64,000 bases of DNA, from assembly GCA_003024785.1 (NCBI GenBank), contig PUQB01000411.1, forward strand, positions 43,623 through 107,622, in the 5' to 3' direction. This DNA comes from Selaginella tamariscina (Eukaryota > Streptophyta > Lycopodiopsida > Selaginellales > Selaginellaceae). A program made the position numbers and the translations under genes. Below are positions 11,332-24,985 of the stretch, in pieces. The notes under the pieces were generated by a model that made no database searches, was not told the origin of the DNA, and saw only the letters and a program-made list of their open reading frames with translations. Each line of letters begins with the position of its first letter. Positions within the stretch are counted from its first letter, which is position 1.

Positions 11332-12668
11332 CAGAGACAATATAATATATATAAACAGGTTGGTGGAGATACTTTGATAGTGTTATTAGTAGATCATAGA
11401 ATAATGTAGTGGTAATGAATATAAACCTTACAATGTATATATATATAAATATATACATCTACACACGTAAGTCTCTAAGATAAGTGTGTCTGTGTCAGGG
11501 TTTGGCGTTCCGTGTTCAAAATACTTTAATTAAAAAAATTTAAATATTATTTAAATAAATCATCCATGTAGAATTTAATTAAAAAATATTTTAAAAACAC
11601 AAAATGTTCTCAATTAAAATTTTTTAACTAAAATATTTTAATGTTCCGGAACTTCAAAAAACATGGACCGTGCCTTAAATTTATTGAATTACTTCAAAGC
11701 CTTTCTATTTAAATAATTAAATATGAGTTCCACGTTTGGACCACAGTTTCAATTTAATTTTAAAAGGGTTTTAATTTATACAGGTTTAATTTAGTATGGG
11801 TTATACTGTATATATATATGTGTGTATGTGTGTGATAAATATAAATAGTTATGCACCAAATACATATGTACGTATAAAGAAGATAAATTAAATAAGCTTC
11901 AACAAATCTTATTATGAATTCCATATAACTGTTAATATATATCAAAAGTTAATTGCAAATCTCGTACTGATATATTTTAAAATTTTAATTCTAAATCATT
12001 TTAACTCTAGATCTTCTAGTTGATATTTTAAAACTTCATATTATAATATCAATATCAATATAAACAGTTTTCAAAATTTTACTTACTAAAAACACGTATA
12101 TGTATGTGTCAAAATTGGTTTAGCTACTTAGAGAAATTTCAGTTACAACAAGAATTTAGTGAACCTAGAAACATACAAGTCCCCATTTGTGTGTGTATAT
12201 ATATATATATATATAACGAACTGTTGCTTATTAATCTGAACATATTTGATGCTCTAAAACGACCTTTTGGGAAAACAATTTTCATCTATTATAGATAGTC
12301 CTTGCGTTGAGATTTAATTTGTTTGGATTTAATAATTTCAATATTTCTATCAAACAATTGTATATTACTTATTATTAAGCTTTGGTGGTTATATTTAACA
12401 AAAGATATGCATGTTCTTTTAATGCATAATCAGACTATATATCATTTGGTTGTGTGGTTTTGACGTGTGAATACCGAGTTAATAGCATCATTAATGTGAA
12501 CGGCATCGGAGTGCGCATTTACAGGGAACAGTTCGTTTCATGAAATTCCCTGTTCCTGTTCTCTCTCTCTATATATGTGTGCGTGTGTGTGTGAGAATGA
12601 ATGAGAGATGCCACAGTTCTCATAGTTACTTTGGAAATATTTCAAAAAGAAGTAATTAATATCAGTAA

Positions 12669-12750
12669 GTCAACATGTCCGAGTGGTCAAGGAGATAGAC
12701 TTGAAATCTATTGGGCTTTGCCCGCGTAGGTTCGAACCCTGCTGTTGACG
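12669..12750 (+). tRNA. tRNA-Ser (UGA)
   Basis: An 82-nt class II tRNA. Acceptor stem GTCAACA/TGTTGAC is fully paired with G as the discriminator. D-arm is TCCGAGTGGTCAAGGA, anticodon stem ATAGA/TCTAT with loop CTTGAAA (anticodon TGA), long variable arm TGGGCTTTGCCCGC, T-arm GTAGGTTCGAACCCTGC. B-box GGTTCGAACC is intact and there is no intron. It resembles plant nuclear tRNA-Ser genes. Confidence 0.95.
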
Positions 12751-13885
12751 ATAATAATTTAGATGTGTATATATTTTTTATATTTGTATCTGATATGTAT
12801 GCACTTAAACTATTAAATATAAGAGTTTGCTTATAGATCCATAATCTGGTTAATTTAGTTGTGTGTTGTGTGTGTGTGAGCTAGAGATAGAGAGTTGTAT
12901 TAAATATACCTTTTCTCGAGTAAATGCTATATATATAAATAAAAGGAGACACAAACAGACCCACAAACTTCTTTGCAATGAACACATACCTATAGTTATG
13001 TGTATAAGATATATTATTAGACCACACATTATAGATACATGTGTGCAGACATGTAGAGGAGAACGCTTTTGCACTGGATGGCGCGCGTGAGCGCGTGTGT
13101 GTGTGAGAGAGAATTCATAAGGGTAATATTAAATTAGTTATAAAAAATATTTGGTTGTTTAATTGTTTATTATAGTTATGCATGAAGCTCCATAAGTGTG
13201 TGTGTGTGTGTCTCTATATATATACAAATGTAGTTTGCTTGTGAATAATAGAAGTTTAAAATAAATAACTCATCTATATATAACAGTTTGTAACAGTTGA
13301 TTTAAAAAAAAAATTCATACTAGAATATCAATATTAATATACATTTTAAGCTGTAAGATTTCTTTCTAAAAGGTTTACTTATACGAATAAACATGCAAAC
13401 TTAAAATAGAAACACGAACACTTACACATATATGTATGTATACGTCTAATTTATATACACATGTATGGTATACACACTTGTCAGCTAAAAAAAAAAAAAG
13501 CATGAATGTATATTTAACAATTATATCATATGCATTAAATTCAAAATTTATTTGTATATTACATAATATTATATTGTTTAAATGAAAATAAATTGAATTG
13601 ACTACAAACAAAAGTTCAACATTTTAAGGTTGTCAATATTATATATAGTTACAAACATAATCTGGTGATTTTAAAATTCTTTTACACTCTTAATTTATTC
13701 ATTTTAATTAGTTTAAGTCAAACTCAAAAATGGATGTGATTGTGTTTCCGTGTGATATCTACTTTGAGGCAATTTAAATATTTAAGGCTTGAGCAAAACA
13801 AACTTTTAAAACCTCACACGTTATACATATGTATATTAGAATAGGGTTCTCTTTAGTATATAATGTATTTATGTAAGTAAGTGTC

Positions 13886-13931
13886 TATATATATATATAT
13901 ATTATATATATATATTATTATATATATATAT

Positions 13932-13990
<59 letters not shown>
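13886..13990. repeat. (TA)n tract
   Basis: About 105 bp of nearly pure TA with a few ATTATA interruptions. The right arm has only a short TA run at the matching place (about 44,496), so the tract expanded or contracted after the duplication. Confidence 0.9.
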
Positions 13991-13995
<5 letters not shown>

Positions 13996-14994
13996 GAATA
14001 TATTCATTTTAAAAATTGTTTTTCATGTGATATGAACAGTTGACCGTGAAGGACTGATTTCATTGTAATATACAAAAGATTTAAAAGGTTTTTTCAGATT
14101 ACATTTACATCAATATGAAAATTATAAATTTAATATATTTCAACAGTAGTTTCCTTAATAAGTGGAAATGTTACAGGGATGCAATTGCAACATACATGCA
14201 ATGCGACCTTAATACAGCTAAACACATAATTTATCTATATCTATATACACTCTGGAACTATATTAGTATATACACATTTTAACTATAAACAGTCGTACTT
14301 AACTATATATGCTCTAATGGGTATATAATGATATGAAAAAATGAATCACTTATGATAAGGAAAGAATGAGTCAGAATGTATTCATCACTTATGAAATGTC
14401 TCGACAGTGCTGGATGAAAGACAATCAAAAGTATTAATTTATTGTTGATGTATGACAATCATTCATATATAGCCATAAATATTAATATCTAATTGCATAA
14501 TCAACTACACACACATATATATATATAACGTTAGTTTAAAACGTAAATAATGACATTATTATTATTATTTAAATTTAAAAGTATGAAATGCAATTTTGAA
14601 GATCTATGTAATTAAAAGGTTTGTTTCATTCTGGTTGTTAACATTTCAATGTTATAACGAATTTTTAAGTGATTGAAATATAATAAAATTGATCCTTTTA
14701 CAAAGTAGATTGGAAAATATTAACATACGAGTACGACTTTTTATTATAATTTAAACGAATAGTCACAAAGTTATGCGCGGATATTCTTTGGACATAATGT
14801 TTTCCGACGCAACTCCATATGTAATTCGCTGCTACCTGTATTTGGCTTAATTTGTATGCAAATAATACGTCATAGCTCTGGTTTATATATGCATGTATGC
14901 ATAAGCACAAGATATCTATATCTACCTATCTATTTATTTATTTAATTTACACATAGTATTTGTTTTGAATGTACTTTACTACACGTATGCATGT

Positions 14995-16590
14995 AATATA
15001 TTTAAACTATGTGTGTGTTAAATGGACTACTCTTCTGTGAGCAATGTAATTTAAAGTATGTTGTATTTATACTTTTACAAATAATAACATTTATGTATGT
15101 ATGTATGTATGTATGTGTGTGTGTGTGCGCGTGTGTATATATAACAATGATACAGTCATCTATATATACATTAGTATATATATAAATATTCAAAAATAAA
15201 TGGATTACTACTCTTGTGTATTATACATAAACACGCGCGCGTACACACCCATAGATAAAATACATTACACATGTATTTTAGCTCCAACGTTAAACTGATG
15301 CTATTTATACATTAAAAAAATTTGTTGATGTACTTGTTAAGTATGGATTAACTCTTTTTGTAATAATAATCTACTGCTATTTGAAAACGTATGTGTACAT
15401 ACATACATGCTATACTTTCATGTTAAAGTATGTACGGAGGAGAATTCTGTTTATCATCTACAAACATGTTATATTAGATAAAAGATTGAGATAGTGAATT
15501 TGTTAACATAATATGTATTAGAAAAGTTTTAAGAAGGCTTAATAACAAGTTTTTCTTAGATATTTTAAATACATTTAATTGAAAATTTGTTTTGGATAAA
15601 TATACGTAGATACACTGTTCAGTACTTTTATAACGGTTTATTTCTAGATTATAAAAATGTGCACTTCTATATAGTAATTTAATGCTTTACCAATTCCTTT
15701 GTTTTATTTTTTAATATTATTGTAATTTTCAACACAAGTTCAACTCTCTCTCTCCACACACACACGCACCACACTGAGGAAACACGATATTATGCGGCTG
15801 GATAACACAGATGATACCCAGACACACACATATACATATCATCGTAATAACAGTGTTGGGTTACATAATTAACGTAAGTAAAGATTACGTAAGTACGTAC
15901 GTATTTTACACTACATAAGTTCACTTTTAATTATTAAGTTAATTTGATAATTATTATGTTATTTATTATATTGAGTTTTGATTAGAAATTTTGAGCTGTT
16001 TATTATAAATTATTTATATGAATAAATAATTTTAAACTTAATTATATAAACCTTAAAACTTAAAATCTAAGCTTTCTTTTAACTAATTCAGATTTGCAAC
16101 GTAAACGCAATGCAAGCTTAATGAAGCTTCATACACGCATAGAGGTATATGTGTGTGTATGTGGTTGTGTGTGTGACCAATCTAATAAGTAAAATAGCTT
16201 TCTTAAAAGCAGATTTCACACGATACATTTTTTGATTACTGGTCCTTCACTGTTGATAGGTTATCTTTGCTAGGCTGTTATTCACAATTATGTTAATACA
16301 ATGTAAATGATGTATAAATGTCTATTAAGTAGTATGAGTTAAATAACATGTACAACTAGAAGCGCAAGATATATATATATACGGTTGTATCATCGATACT
16401 TTATTTTGTTAATATGTTACTGTGAGAGCTCGGAATATAAAAATGTGTATATATATCATTAGTTCAAAACCCTAACTTATATACAAGAGTGACTTGTCCA
16501 GATTGAATTCAATCTTACGGCTATCAAAATTCACTACACTAATAATATATTGCACATGCAGCCGTACACGTGGATCTTACATCATCCCTC
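14995..16590 (+). repeat. Segment C, AT-rich, repeated at 58.2-61.2 kb
   Basis: No gene is visible. Parts match 58,350-58,570 (TACAGTCATCTATA... GATGCTATTTATA), 58,780-58,990, and most clearly 60,650-61,180 (ATATTATGCGGC, CAGTGTTGGGTTACATAA, CTTTGCTAGG) in direct orientation. The copies are diverged, implying an older duplication than the inverted arms. Confidence 0.6.
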
Positions 16591-16599
16591 CTTTTAGAA

Positions 16600-17141
16600 G
16601 GATGTAAGTTGGTTAGGGTTATCTTGTAAATGGGCCGGATCTAGAGGAACATCAGGAGGAGGCACTGGTAGATCTGTAGGCAGCACAATTGTTTCTATTG
16701 CAAAAATGCTTCAACCGTTGCACATATAATCTTTGAAGGATCGGGCTAAATATTGTGCCAAACTCATAAACATGCGGCCCTTGCGTAGTACTCGATACGG
16801 TCCTTTCCACTGAGAAAGGAGACTCTTAACTAAACCACATACCGTAAGCTTGGGAAAACAAACCAACACCAATTCATCAACCTTTTACTTTGCTGGAGAA
16901 ACGATGGTGCGAGTTGTAGAGTGTTGTTGTCTTATTTGTACGCGGCCCAAGTGTTTTGTTGACTCTGCACAAACCAATGGAAGAATGTTCATCAGATACC
17001 GATCCAACAACCTTGCATCAGTAGTTTGCGGTAACCGAGAAGGCAAACCCAACTCATTGGCAACACGGGTCATGATCATACAAGAGCTTATATGGGGAAG
17101 TACTAATGGAACTGTTAAGCCAGAAAATCCTGCAGTCTAAA
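16600..17141 (-). mobile_element. Ty3/gypsy element G2, 3' part (integrase C-terminus)
   Basis: Minus-strand translation gives an integrase tail: SPYKLLYDHDP at the right edge, then a stretch with VQIRQQHS, then SLLSQWKGPYRVL near 16,800. The last matches the GLS..LLS.WKGPYRV consensus near the end of Ty3/gypsy Pol. Frame changes are present. It continues the integrase that stops at LPFMSLEY at 40,040 on the same strand, so this is the far end of element G2 displaced by later insertions. No LTR was recognised to its left. Confidence 0.7.
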
Positions 17142-17295
17142 TGTAGCAGTGGTCGCCACGACAACTCGTATTAAGAGTCTATCGGAATATGAAAGAACAG
17201 ATATGAAGTATAGATCAGACTTCAGAAGGTCGGGAAAGGTAAGGATGAAAGGTATGGCATGTGAACTGCAGATCCCATCACAGTAGAAATAAAGG
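17142..17295 (-). mobile_element. Putative solo LTR, distal end
   Basis: On the minus strand this piece ends ...CCACTGCTACA and shares the ACTGCAGATC...CAGTAGAAAT element with the minisatellite at 39,361-39,590. Together with 38,944-40,038 it would form one ~1.25-kb LTR (TGTTAG...GCTACA) interrupted by the giant transposon. I could not find a clean 5-bp target duplication around it. Confidence 0.45.
17292..17295. repeat. Target-site duplication AAGG, left
   Basis: AAGG directly precedes the left TIR and is repeated at 38,944-38,947 directly after the right TIR. One 4-bp match is modest evidence alone, but it coincides exactly with both TIR ends. Confidence 0.7.
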
Positions 17296-17322
17296 ATGCA
17301 AGTTGTAACTAAAATGGGCATG
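17296..17322 (+). repeat. Left terminal inverted repeat, copy 2
   Basis: Identical over 27 bp to the copy 1 TIR at 702-728 and inverse to 38,917-38,943. The M and R positions of ATGCAMGTTGTAACTAAART are A and A here, and C and G at the right end. Confidence 0.9.
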
Positions 17323-17797
17323 GCTATAGTCCATTTTCTAATAATTAGCAATTTTAGCTATTTAATTAGCATTTTCTAATATTAAAGGAATATTCTTTAG
17401 AATATATGTTTGAAAAGAATATTCTTTAGAATATTCTATTTTGTATTCTACCCTTTAATAAATTATAGCATTCATTGAACAAAAATTAATAACATTATAA
17501 AAGTAGAATGTATTAAATTATATAATATATTGCCTAATATAACAATTAAGGAAGAGCATAAGAGGTACATTATATAAATATTGATGTTGTTATTAAAATA
17601 TTAATATTTAAATATAACATTATTAATTAAAAATTTGTAGTAGTAATAATATATATATAAAATCCTATAATAATATAGTCAATCTTCCATATCTTTTTAA
17701 ATTTATATAGTTAAGTATACAATTTGGTACTATTATTAAAGAGTTTATAATAATTATGAATATTAAATATATGATATTTTATAATTTTGTAATTGCT

Positions 17798-20700
17798 TTA
17801 AGCTTCAGAAAACATACATTCCCTTGCAGTTTTGTTAATCGTGACTTTATCAACGCTTCTTGACATCCACCCATATCGAATGGATTTAACATTTATAAAA
17901 CATGCTGGGTCTTTTTGATTGGGAGACCATGTTTTCTCTAGGCATCCATTATATCTTTCGCTCTCCTTCTCGTGTCGCCTTTTTTGTGGTTTGAACCATG
18001 CAACCTTAACAATACTATTTTTTGTGATTACTTCAGGTGTGTCGATAATTTGACCCATCCAAATAGGCTGATTATATGACGCATCTGGAGTAATGAGAAC
18101 CATCATTAGTTTTTGAAGATCCTTGCAGCAATCAAAGTATGCTTTAGGTTTTTGGTTCCTTTGTCCAACAAAGTGTGGGGTTTGCACTTCCACATCACTA
18201 CTGGCTTCTATGTCGTCTGTGCTCAGTGATGTCATTTCAATCTCCTCTCGCCACCTTGTTTTAGGCCAGAAAGGGTGTTGCAATTCTGTACTTGTGACAG
18301 TAGGCCCTTCCAACTCTCGAACAACAGTCTCCCAATAGTTGACCACATGCTTATATAGTTCTGAGTAACCAGTTGCCTTATCAGAATTCTTTGGCATCGA
18401 TTTTTGAACCCATGCCACATATTTTTTGATGCCATCAATAATAACCTCTTGTTCCTTGAGCTGGGCACTCAATGGAATAGGGTCTGGTTGTCCTTCTGGG
18501 AGAAGTGGCTTTCCATCCTCTCCACTTTTGAAGAGCATTAAGCCCTCTTTCGGTAACCACTCCTGCTCTGATGGCCGTAACTTGTACTGCATAATAGGTA
18601 TACCATCTCGTATGGAGAAAAAGAATTGTAGCGGCACAAGGTGACCAACTAAAGAATCACTCCCTTCTTTTATATACTCCTTGAGAAATTTTTTGAAGTC
18701 TGGCACCTCAGTCACAAGCAAAGCACAACTTTTTTTGGAGATGCAATTTTCAAAAAGATTTCATATGCGGTAAGGTAAGTGCACTTGTCCTTTTTGTAGA
18801 GTTGGAGACCTTGCTGAAGAACGCATCAATATCTTCATGAGTGTGACCAACCATAAGGAAACTGAGCGTGATTGTTTCAAACACACCTTTGGCAACAAGC
18901 ATTGACAAGTATGCTAGCACATATCTAGAAAATAAAAGTAAGTATGAGCTTGAGAAACCCTTAAGTAAAATGATTTACCTATTTTTGTTCTCGCCTGCAC
19001 AATTATCCATCTGTAAAAGCAAATGAGAGGAAGCTTTATTTGATTTGAGGACACATGTACACTATTTTGAGCTAGATCCCTCCACTGAACCAAAACTCTC
19101 AACAGGGCCATTTTTTTTGTGCAGGCTGCTGACAATGCCTCTCATATTCCCAAGTAGCCTCAAGTGCAGACGTGTTCATGAGAGCATTATGTAAAGGTTG
19201 AAGGTGTTGTTTCTTCACTTTGAGATCACTGATAGGACGTGTCTATGAGTGGGCTTTAAGGTTTTCTGAAAACACATGGCAACGACCCAATAGTGAAATT
19301 GGAGTCGCTAGACCAATGTGGAAGTGAAAAAGTGTCCATATGACTCACAACCATGTCCATGTGTTAGCACACCTGTCAAGAAATCGGAAGTTTTCATGAC
19401 ATTTCCAAGGCACTTTGGTGTTGCAACGAGCTTTGGAATGCTGGTCTTTGAATGATCCATCTTGTCATGGATCAAGCACAGGTACTCTGATGGGCGTGAC
19501 ACAGAGCATGCGGTGTGCATAGTACTGAGACCGGCAAGTTTATTGTGCAATCATGTGGCCTCCATCTTCCTTTGAATGGTGATCTCCACCAAGGTTTTTG
19601 CACAAGCCTCTGCAGCCTTCAATGATGTACAAGTGTCACACTTGGAAAAGCTAGAGTGTTTTGCAATCTCCACATCCTTAAATGAGTATTCCATATTTGT
19701 TGAAGGTACCAGTGCAGATTGTTTAGCACCCATCAAACTGAGGCACTTGTTCACATTCACACAGTTTCAATTGAGTGTAGATTGAAGGCAAAACCTTGAG
19801 TTTTTCCCTGATCCCTGCATTTGTGGTTCGGCATTTGTGAGGCATCCTGTTGCATTTGCTTCCACAAAAGCCTTGAGTATCTCTATGGCTGCCATAATGT
19901 GAGAGCGGGTTTTGACCAGCGAGTTTCCCATATACAGGTTCATCCATCTAGCCACTCATCCCTCCGACGGTATAGAACGTGGTCTTTGGGATCCCGTATA
20001 TATGTACCAAGCTTTGAAGCAATGGCCACCTTATTAAATACCATGGATGTACTCTGATAACCTGTGTCCGAGGATTCCATCAATACACCCAGTTAGGAGC
20101 ATATACAAACTCATGCCTTTGCTTTTGGGTGAGCATACGAAAGACATGTCTACATTGGGTAATTTCATTCCGGTCTGCCATCTGACAACACTTCTTCTTG
20201 CAGCAGTCAATCGTGGAAATGCTCGTAACACTTTCGGAAGATGTAGGATCCATCTTTACCCTCTTGCTGAAACTTGCAGGGGAAGATCTACAACCATGAA
20301 TCGCCTTTTTCTTACAATAGGACCAATGCAAGGAACCTCTTCAAATATGAGTTGTTCTTCCGGTTGTTATTATTGAAATCCAACCCAGAATATGTTGAAC
20401 CATCTTGCCGTCTTAATTCAGATGTTCGCCACCTCACGAGGGATCCATGATGTCAAACTCTTCTGACACTGCTTCCATTGGATTTATAGCTGTGATGATG
20501 CCTCTTCCGACTCAATCTCACGAAAAAAGAGAATCACCTCATCCATCACAGCAGGCAAGCCATCATCTGGTAAACTCGTGCTACTATTTGTTTGTGACTC
20601 TGCATATTCTGTGTCAGCCTTGACTTCATCCAAATTCCACAATACAGGAGAACCCTCCTCAAATTCCATTCCCAGAACCTCAACATGCTTGAAATGGTGT

Positions 20701-20833
20701 TCACCCATACGTACACACAAGATCCTTGGGCAATATTGTGACATGATGCATTATTATCTCGAACTTCCACAGTTCCAGTGCCAACTATCTCGTTGTTCCG
20801 AAGAAGACATACTTTATCTCCAGTATTAAACAT
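17798..20833 (-). pseudogene. DUF7869-like transposon protein, copy 2
   Basis: Same gene as 1,196-4,306, high nucleotide identity, minus strand. The C-terminal half is open here to a stop at 17,798 and adds a tail ending NKTARECMFSEA that is frameshifted in copy 1. The domain core with GHTHEDID is cut by a small deletion near 18,760. Numerous single-base and short indels break the N-terminal half, and a larger deletion near 20,450 removes part of the segment around SDFVGVVVTEVSPNG. The 54-bp intron is retained (18,925-18,978). The frame change near 19,120 is shared with copy 1. This copy cannot encode the full protein as read. Confidence 0.7.
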
Positions 20834-20985
20834 ATTGTCCTGCACATAAATAATTGTATTATTTATGATATCTGTTTATGCAATATTTTAAGAAATCATA
20901 ATACGGTTACTTAATAATATGCATGTGCAATAATACATAATTATGTTTAGAGATAATATCTCATGTTTGATTAATACAACTGATG

Positions 20986-21840
20986 GGCGGGATTAATCCC
21001 GCCACGACTCCCTCCGACGAGGAACGGTCGGCGGGATTAATCCCGCCGACTCTCCGCGGAGGAATCGGCGGCGGGATTAATCCCGTCGACCTCTCCGATG
21101 GGAGAGTGGGCGGGATTAATCCCGCCGACTCCTCCGAAGGAGTAGTGTCGGCGGGATAAGTGAGTAGTGTCGGTGGGATTAATCCCGCCGTTGACTCTAC
21201 CCATCGGAGAGAGTCGACGGGATTAATCCCACTGCCGATTCCCTCCCACGAGGAAGAATTGGCGGATTAATCCCGCCGCCGGACTCCTTGTCTGAAAGAG
21301 GCAACGGGATTAATCCCGCTGATTCTTCCTCGCGGGAGGGAATCGGCAGCGGGATTAATCCCGCTGCAAAATCCCTCTGATGAGGACGAGGGGGCGCGGG
21401 ATTAATCCCGCCCACAAACTGACGAAGAGAATAGGCGGCGGGATTAATCCGGCCCACAACTCTGACGATGGGGAATAAGCGGCGGGATTAATCTCGCCAC
21501 AACTCTCTTCGAAATAATAATTTTAAAGAAATTCGGGATTAATCCTGCCCACAAATATTTAAAACAGGAAAGTGGTCGCAAGATTAATTCCGCCATCCTT
21601 CCTTCTTGCCTCCTAAAATGGTTGGCTAGATTAATCGTAGATAACTCTTTTCAATAAATTCAAGTATCTCTTTATCAGTTGAGAGAATTATCGGCGGGAT
21701 AATCCTGCCACTCTTCTTAAGAGGCGGAGAGCATTGCCCGGACTAATTCTGTCAGTAGCTATCAAAAGAGATGGTGGCGGGATTAATCCCGCCACCTCTT
21801 CAAAGAAGCAAAAAAAAAATGGCCGATTAATCCCGCCGCC
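20986..21840. repeat. Palindrome array 2
   Basis: About 18 copies of GGCGGGATTAATCCCGCC or one-to-three-base variants, spaced mostly 35-50 bp, with CCTCCGA-rich spacers as in array 1. It lies in the same position relative to the DUF7869-like gene (start 153 bp upstream of its ATG), so the array is an original part of the element. Confidence 0.9.
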
Positions 21841-22870
21841 CCAGCTAACCGAGAATATTAAGTTTAAAAGTATATTTAAACGGGATAAATCCCTAATAGA
21901 ATATATTGTAATCCAATGCATTCCTAAATCTCTAAATTCTAAAATTTAAGAGAGAATGTAAGAGAGTGAATCTTTATAATATATCTAAATTTGTTTATAA
22001 TACTTACTTGTAAATAGCACTGAAGGTGCCGTGCTTTCCTATAAACAATAGCGCACCCATTTAATGTCGCTCCTGAGCTGATCACTAAGAAAAAAAGAAA
22101 ATCTGAAGAGTGAAAATGAAGAAACCCTTGCCGGAGAAAGAACCAGATTTGAATTTGAGTGGGAAATTAAATGCATTTTCAAATTTACATGTCAGACTGA
22201 TAATACTTATGTCAGAAATTTGAAATTTTTGAAATAACAGAAAAGAAAATTTAATATGAGTTGAAACAAATAACCGACAGTCTGACATATATACTCTCCA
22301 ATTTCAATGGGTGTTTTAAAATTGCATTTAATGTCATTCAAGTGCTTCAAGCTGTTTAATATTACAAAATTTTATAATTATTTACATTCTTAATATTCAA
22401 GTATATATATTAAGTTTATATTATATATATATATACACTAATACAATAAATAAATTGATTAATATATTATGTATCATTTAAAATATATTCATAGTCTGTT
22501 TATTATTATTATTTTCTTAATTACTCGAGTAATTAATTTACATTTCCTACTATTAATGGGATATTCTTTATTATTTTCTTAATATTCAAAGAATATTCCA
22601 ATATTAAACCTGATTATCATAATAAATTAGTCTTATTCTTAATTATCTTAGTAATTATTCTACATTTGTATATATTAATGGGATTTTCTCAATTAATTTG
22701 TTATTATTTTAAGAATATTCTAGTGTTAAACCTTATTATCAATATTAATTAATATATTATTATTAAAACTATATATGGTTATATATTAGATAAAATCATA
22801 TATTATTATGTATAATTTAAAATATGTTCATAGTGTGTATATTAATATTATTTTCTTAATTATTCGATGT
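21841..22870. repeat. AT-rich module, second copy
   Basis: Homologous to 5,061-6,420 and to 27,534-28,570. It includes the TAAACGGGATAAATCCCTAA palindrome and one unit of the TATTAATGGGATATTC tandem repeat. No gene is visible. Confidence 0.65.
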
Positions 22871-23975
22871 TTGTTTTACACATATATATAAACACAATCA
22901 TAAATTTATATATACACGTGCACACGCATTAGAAGCACTTACAGAGACACATATGCACACACCTGCACATTGCCTAAACCAAACTTGAGAAATAATTATA
23001 TGTTACTTCTTTATTGAAAAACATCATGTTCAACGCATGTATGATCTATATGTACTCAGTGTGTGTGTATGTAACACATTGAATTTACACATGTAATAAT
23101 ATGTATGTCTGTGTGTATACACGTGTATATGTATATATGTGTACTAATATATATAATGTGTACGATTTTCATTTGTTAACACTCTATCTCTTCTCTCATA
23201 CATACACAGTGTCACCATACATAATCCCTTCTCTCATACATACACACCATGCATGATCATAATCCATAATATGTAGCTTGTCTCTTCTCTCATACATACA
23301 CACCATGCATGATCCATAATTTGTACTGATGTTACAATATTATGTAATATGTATAATGTATATTGTGTATAACACTCACTCCTCTCATACATAAACACTA
23401 TGCATGATCCATCCTAACCCTAAACCCTAAACCCTATGTAACACATTGAATTTACACATGTAATATGTATGTATGTCTGTGTGTATACACGTGTATGTAT
23501 ATGTGTGTACTAATATATCCAATGTGTATGAATTTAATTTGTTAACACTCTTTCTCTTCTCTCATACATACACACATGCATGATCCATGTACATATGTAC
23601 TGTCTCTCTTCTCTCAAACATACACACCATACATGATTCTGTACTCTGTCTCTCTAATATTAATATGTACTAATATGTATGTATGTCTATGTGTATAATA
23701 CTATGTGTGTATATATGTATCGTTGCACGTGAAACTTTAACACTCTCATGGACACACACGTGTTAAACCCTTGCATGATATTTATTCTTGGGTGTATATG
23801 ATACACCCACGCACACGCACACGCTGATAATATAATGAAAGAATATTCGTTTAGGTGAATCTATAATTTTTCTTTTTAGGATTTAAGTATATTCTTAGAA
23901 GGAATATTCAATTAGGGTTAATATATATTCTATTCCTTTTTAGGGTTTAAGTATATTCTTAGGGTTTGTAAGGCG
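22871..23975. repeat. Microsatellite/minisatellite block with telomere motif
   Basis: Tandem degenerate units built on CATACACACCATGCATGATCCATAATATGTA plus TATGTATGTCTGTGTGTATAC. A telomere run (CCCTAAA)3 lies at 23,413-23,436. Homologous to 6,420-7,500 and 28,570-29,570. No gene is visible. Confidence 0.7.
23413..23436 (+). repeat. Interstitial telomere motif (CCCTAAA)3
   Basis: CCTAACCCTAAACCCTAAACCCTA directly after GCATGATCCAT, the same context as the runs in copy 1 and at 29,101. Confidence 0.85.
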
Positions 23976-24142
23976 GTGAAATCTCCTTCTCTTTCTCACA
24001 CAAGTGAGATCTCTCTCTCTCTCTCTCACACACACACTCTTCTGAGTTTTTTATTTATTTTTATTCACATATATTTTATATGTGTGTATCTTAATAATAT
24101 AATTTAGATCTCTATCTCTCGCACACACACGCACACTCGTAT

Positions 24143-24188
<46 letters not shown>

Positions 24189-24194
24189 CTGTGT

Positions 24195-24237
<43 letters not shown>

Positions 24238-24911
24238 CCTTTTCTCTATTTTATTCTTCTCTATGTATATTATATATCCTTCTCTCTCTCTCTCTCTTTT
24301 TCTATTTATTTATCTATCTCTCGCACACACACACACACTCCTACATATATATATATACACATATATATATATATATTGTGTGTGTATCTGTATAATTTTA
24401 TTGATTTGTTAATTGTATCTCTCACACACACACGCACACTCCTGTATATATAATGTGTATGTGTGTGTTTGTTTATCTGTATGATTTTATTTGTTTCACA
24501 CACGCATACACACGATATACATATACACACATATATATATACCTATTTACATATATACATACATATATTATGTGTACCAGTATCTGTATAATTTTATTTA
24601 TTTATCTATTTCTCGCACACACACACACGCACACTCCTATATATATAAACACACACACACATATATATATAATTTTATTGATTTGTTAATTGTATCTCTC
24701 GCACACACACGCACACTCCTGTATATATATAGTGTGTGTGTTTTGTTTATCTATATGATTTTATTTGTTTCACACATGCATATACACGATATACATATAC
24801 ACACAATATATATACATATATTATGTGTACCAGTATCTATATAATTTTATTTATTTATCTATCTCTCACACACACACGCACACTCCTGTATATACATATA
24901 CATATACATAA

Positions 24912-24985
<74 letters not shown>

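Larger units (their letters stand above)
8938..14994 (+). repeat. Left arm of ~6-kb inverted duplication
   Basis: The whole stretch is matched in reverse complement by 43,484-49,428, including the cysteine-rich peptide gene, the tRNA-Ser and the anonymous AT-rich spacers. Arms differ by scattered substitutions, small indels and large changes in microsatellite length. Outside the two genes listed separately I see only AT-rich non-coding DNA with TG, GA and TA microsatellites. Confidence 0.85.
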
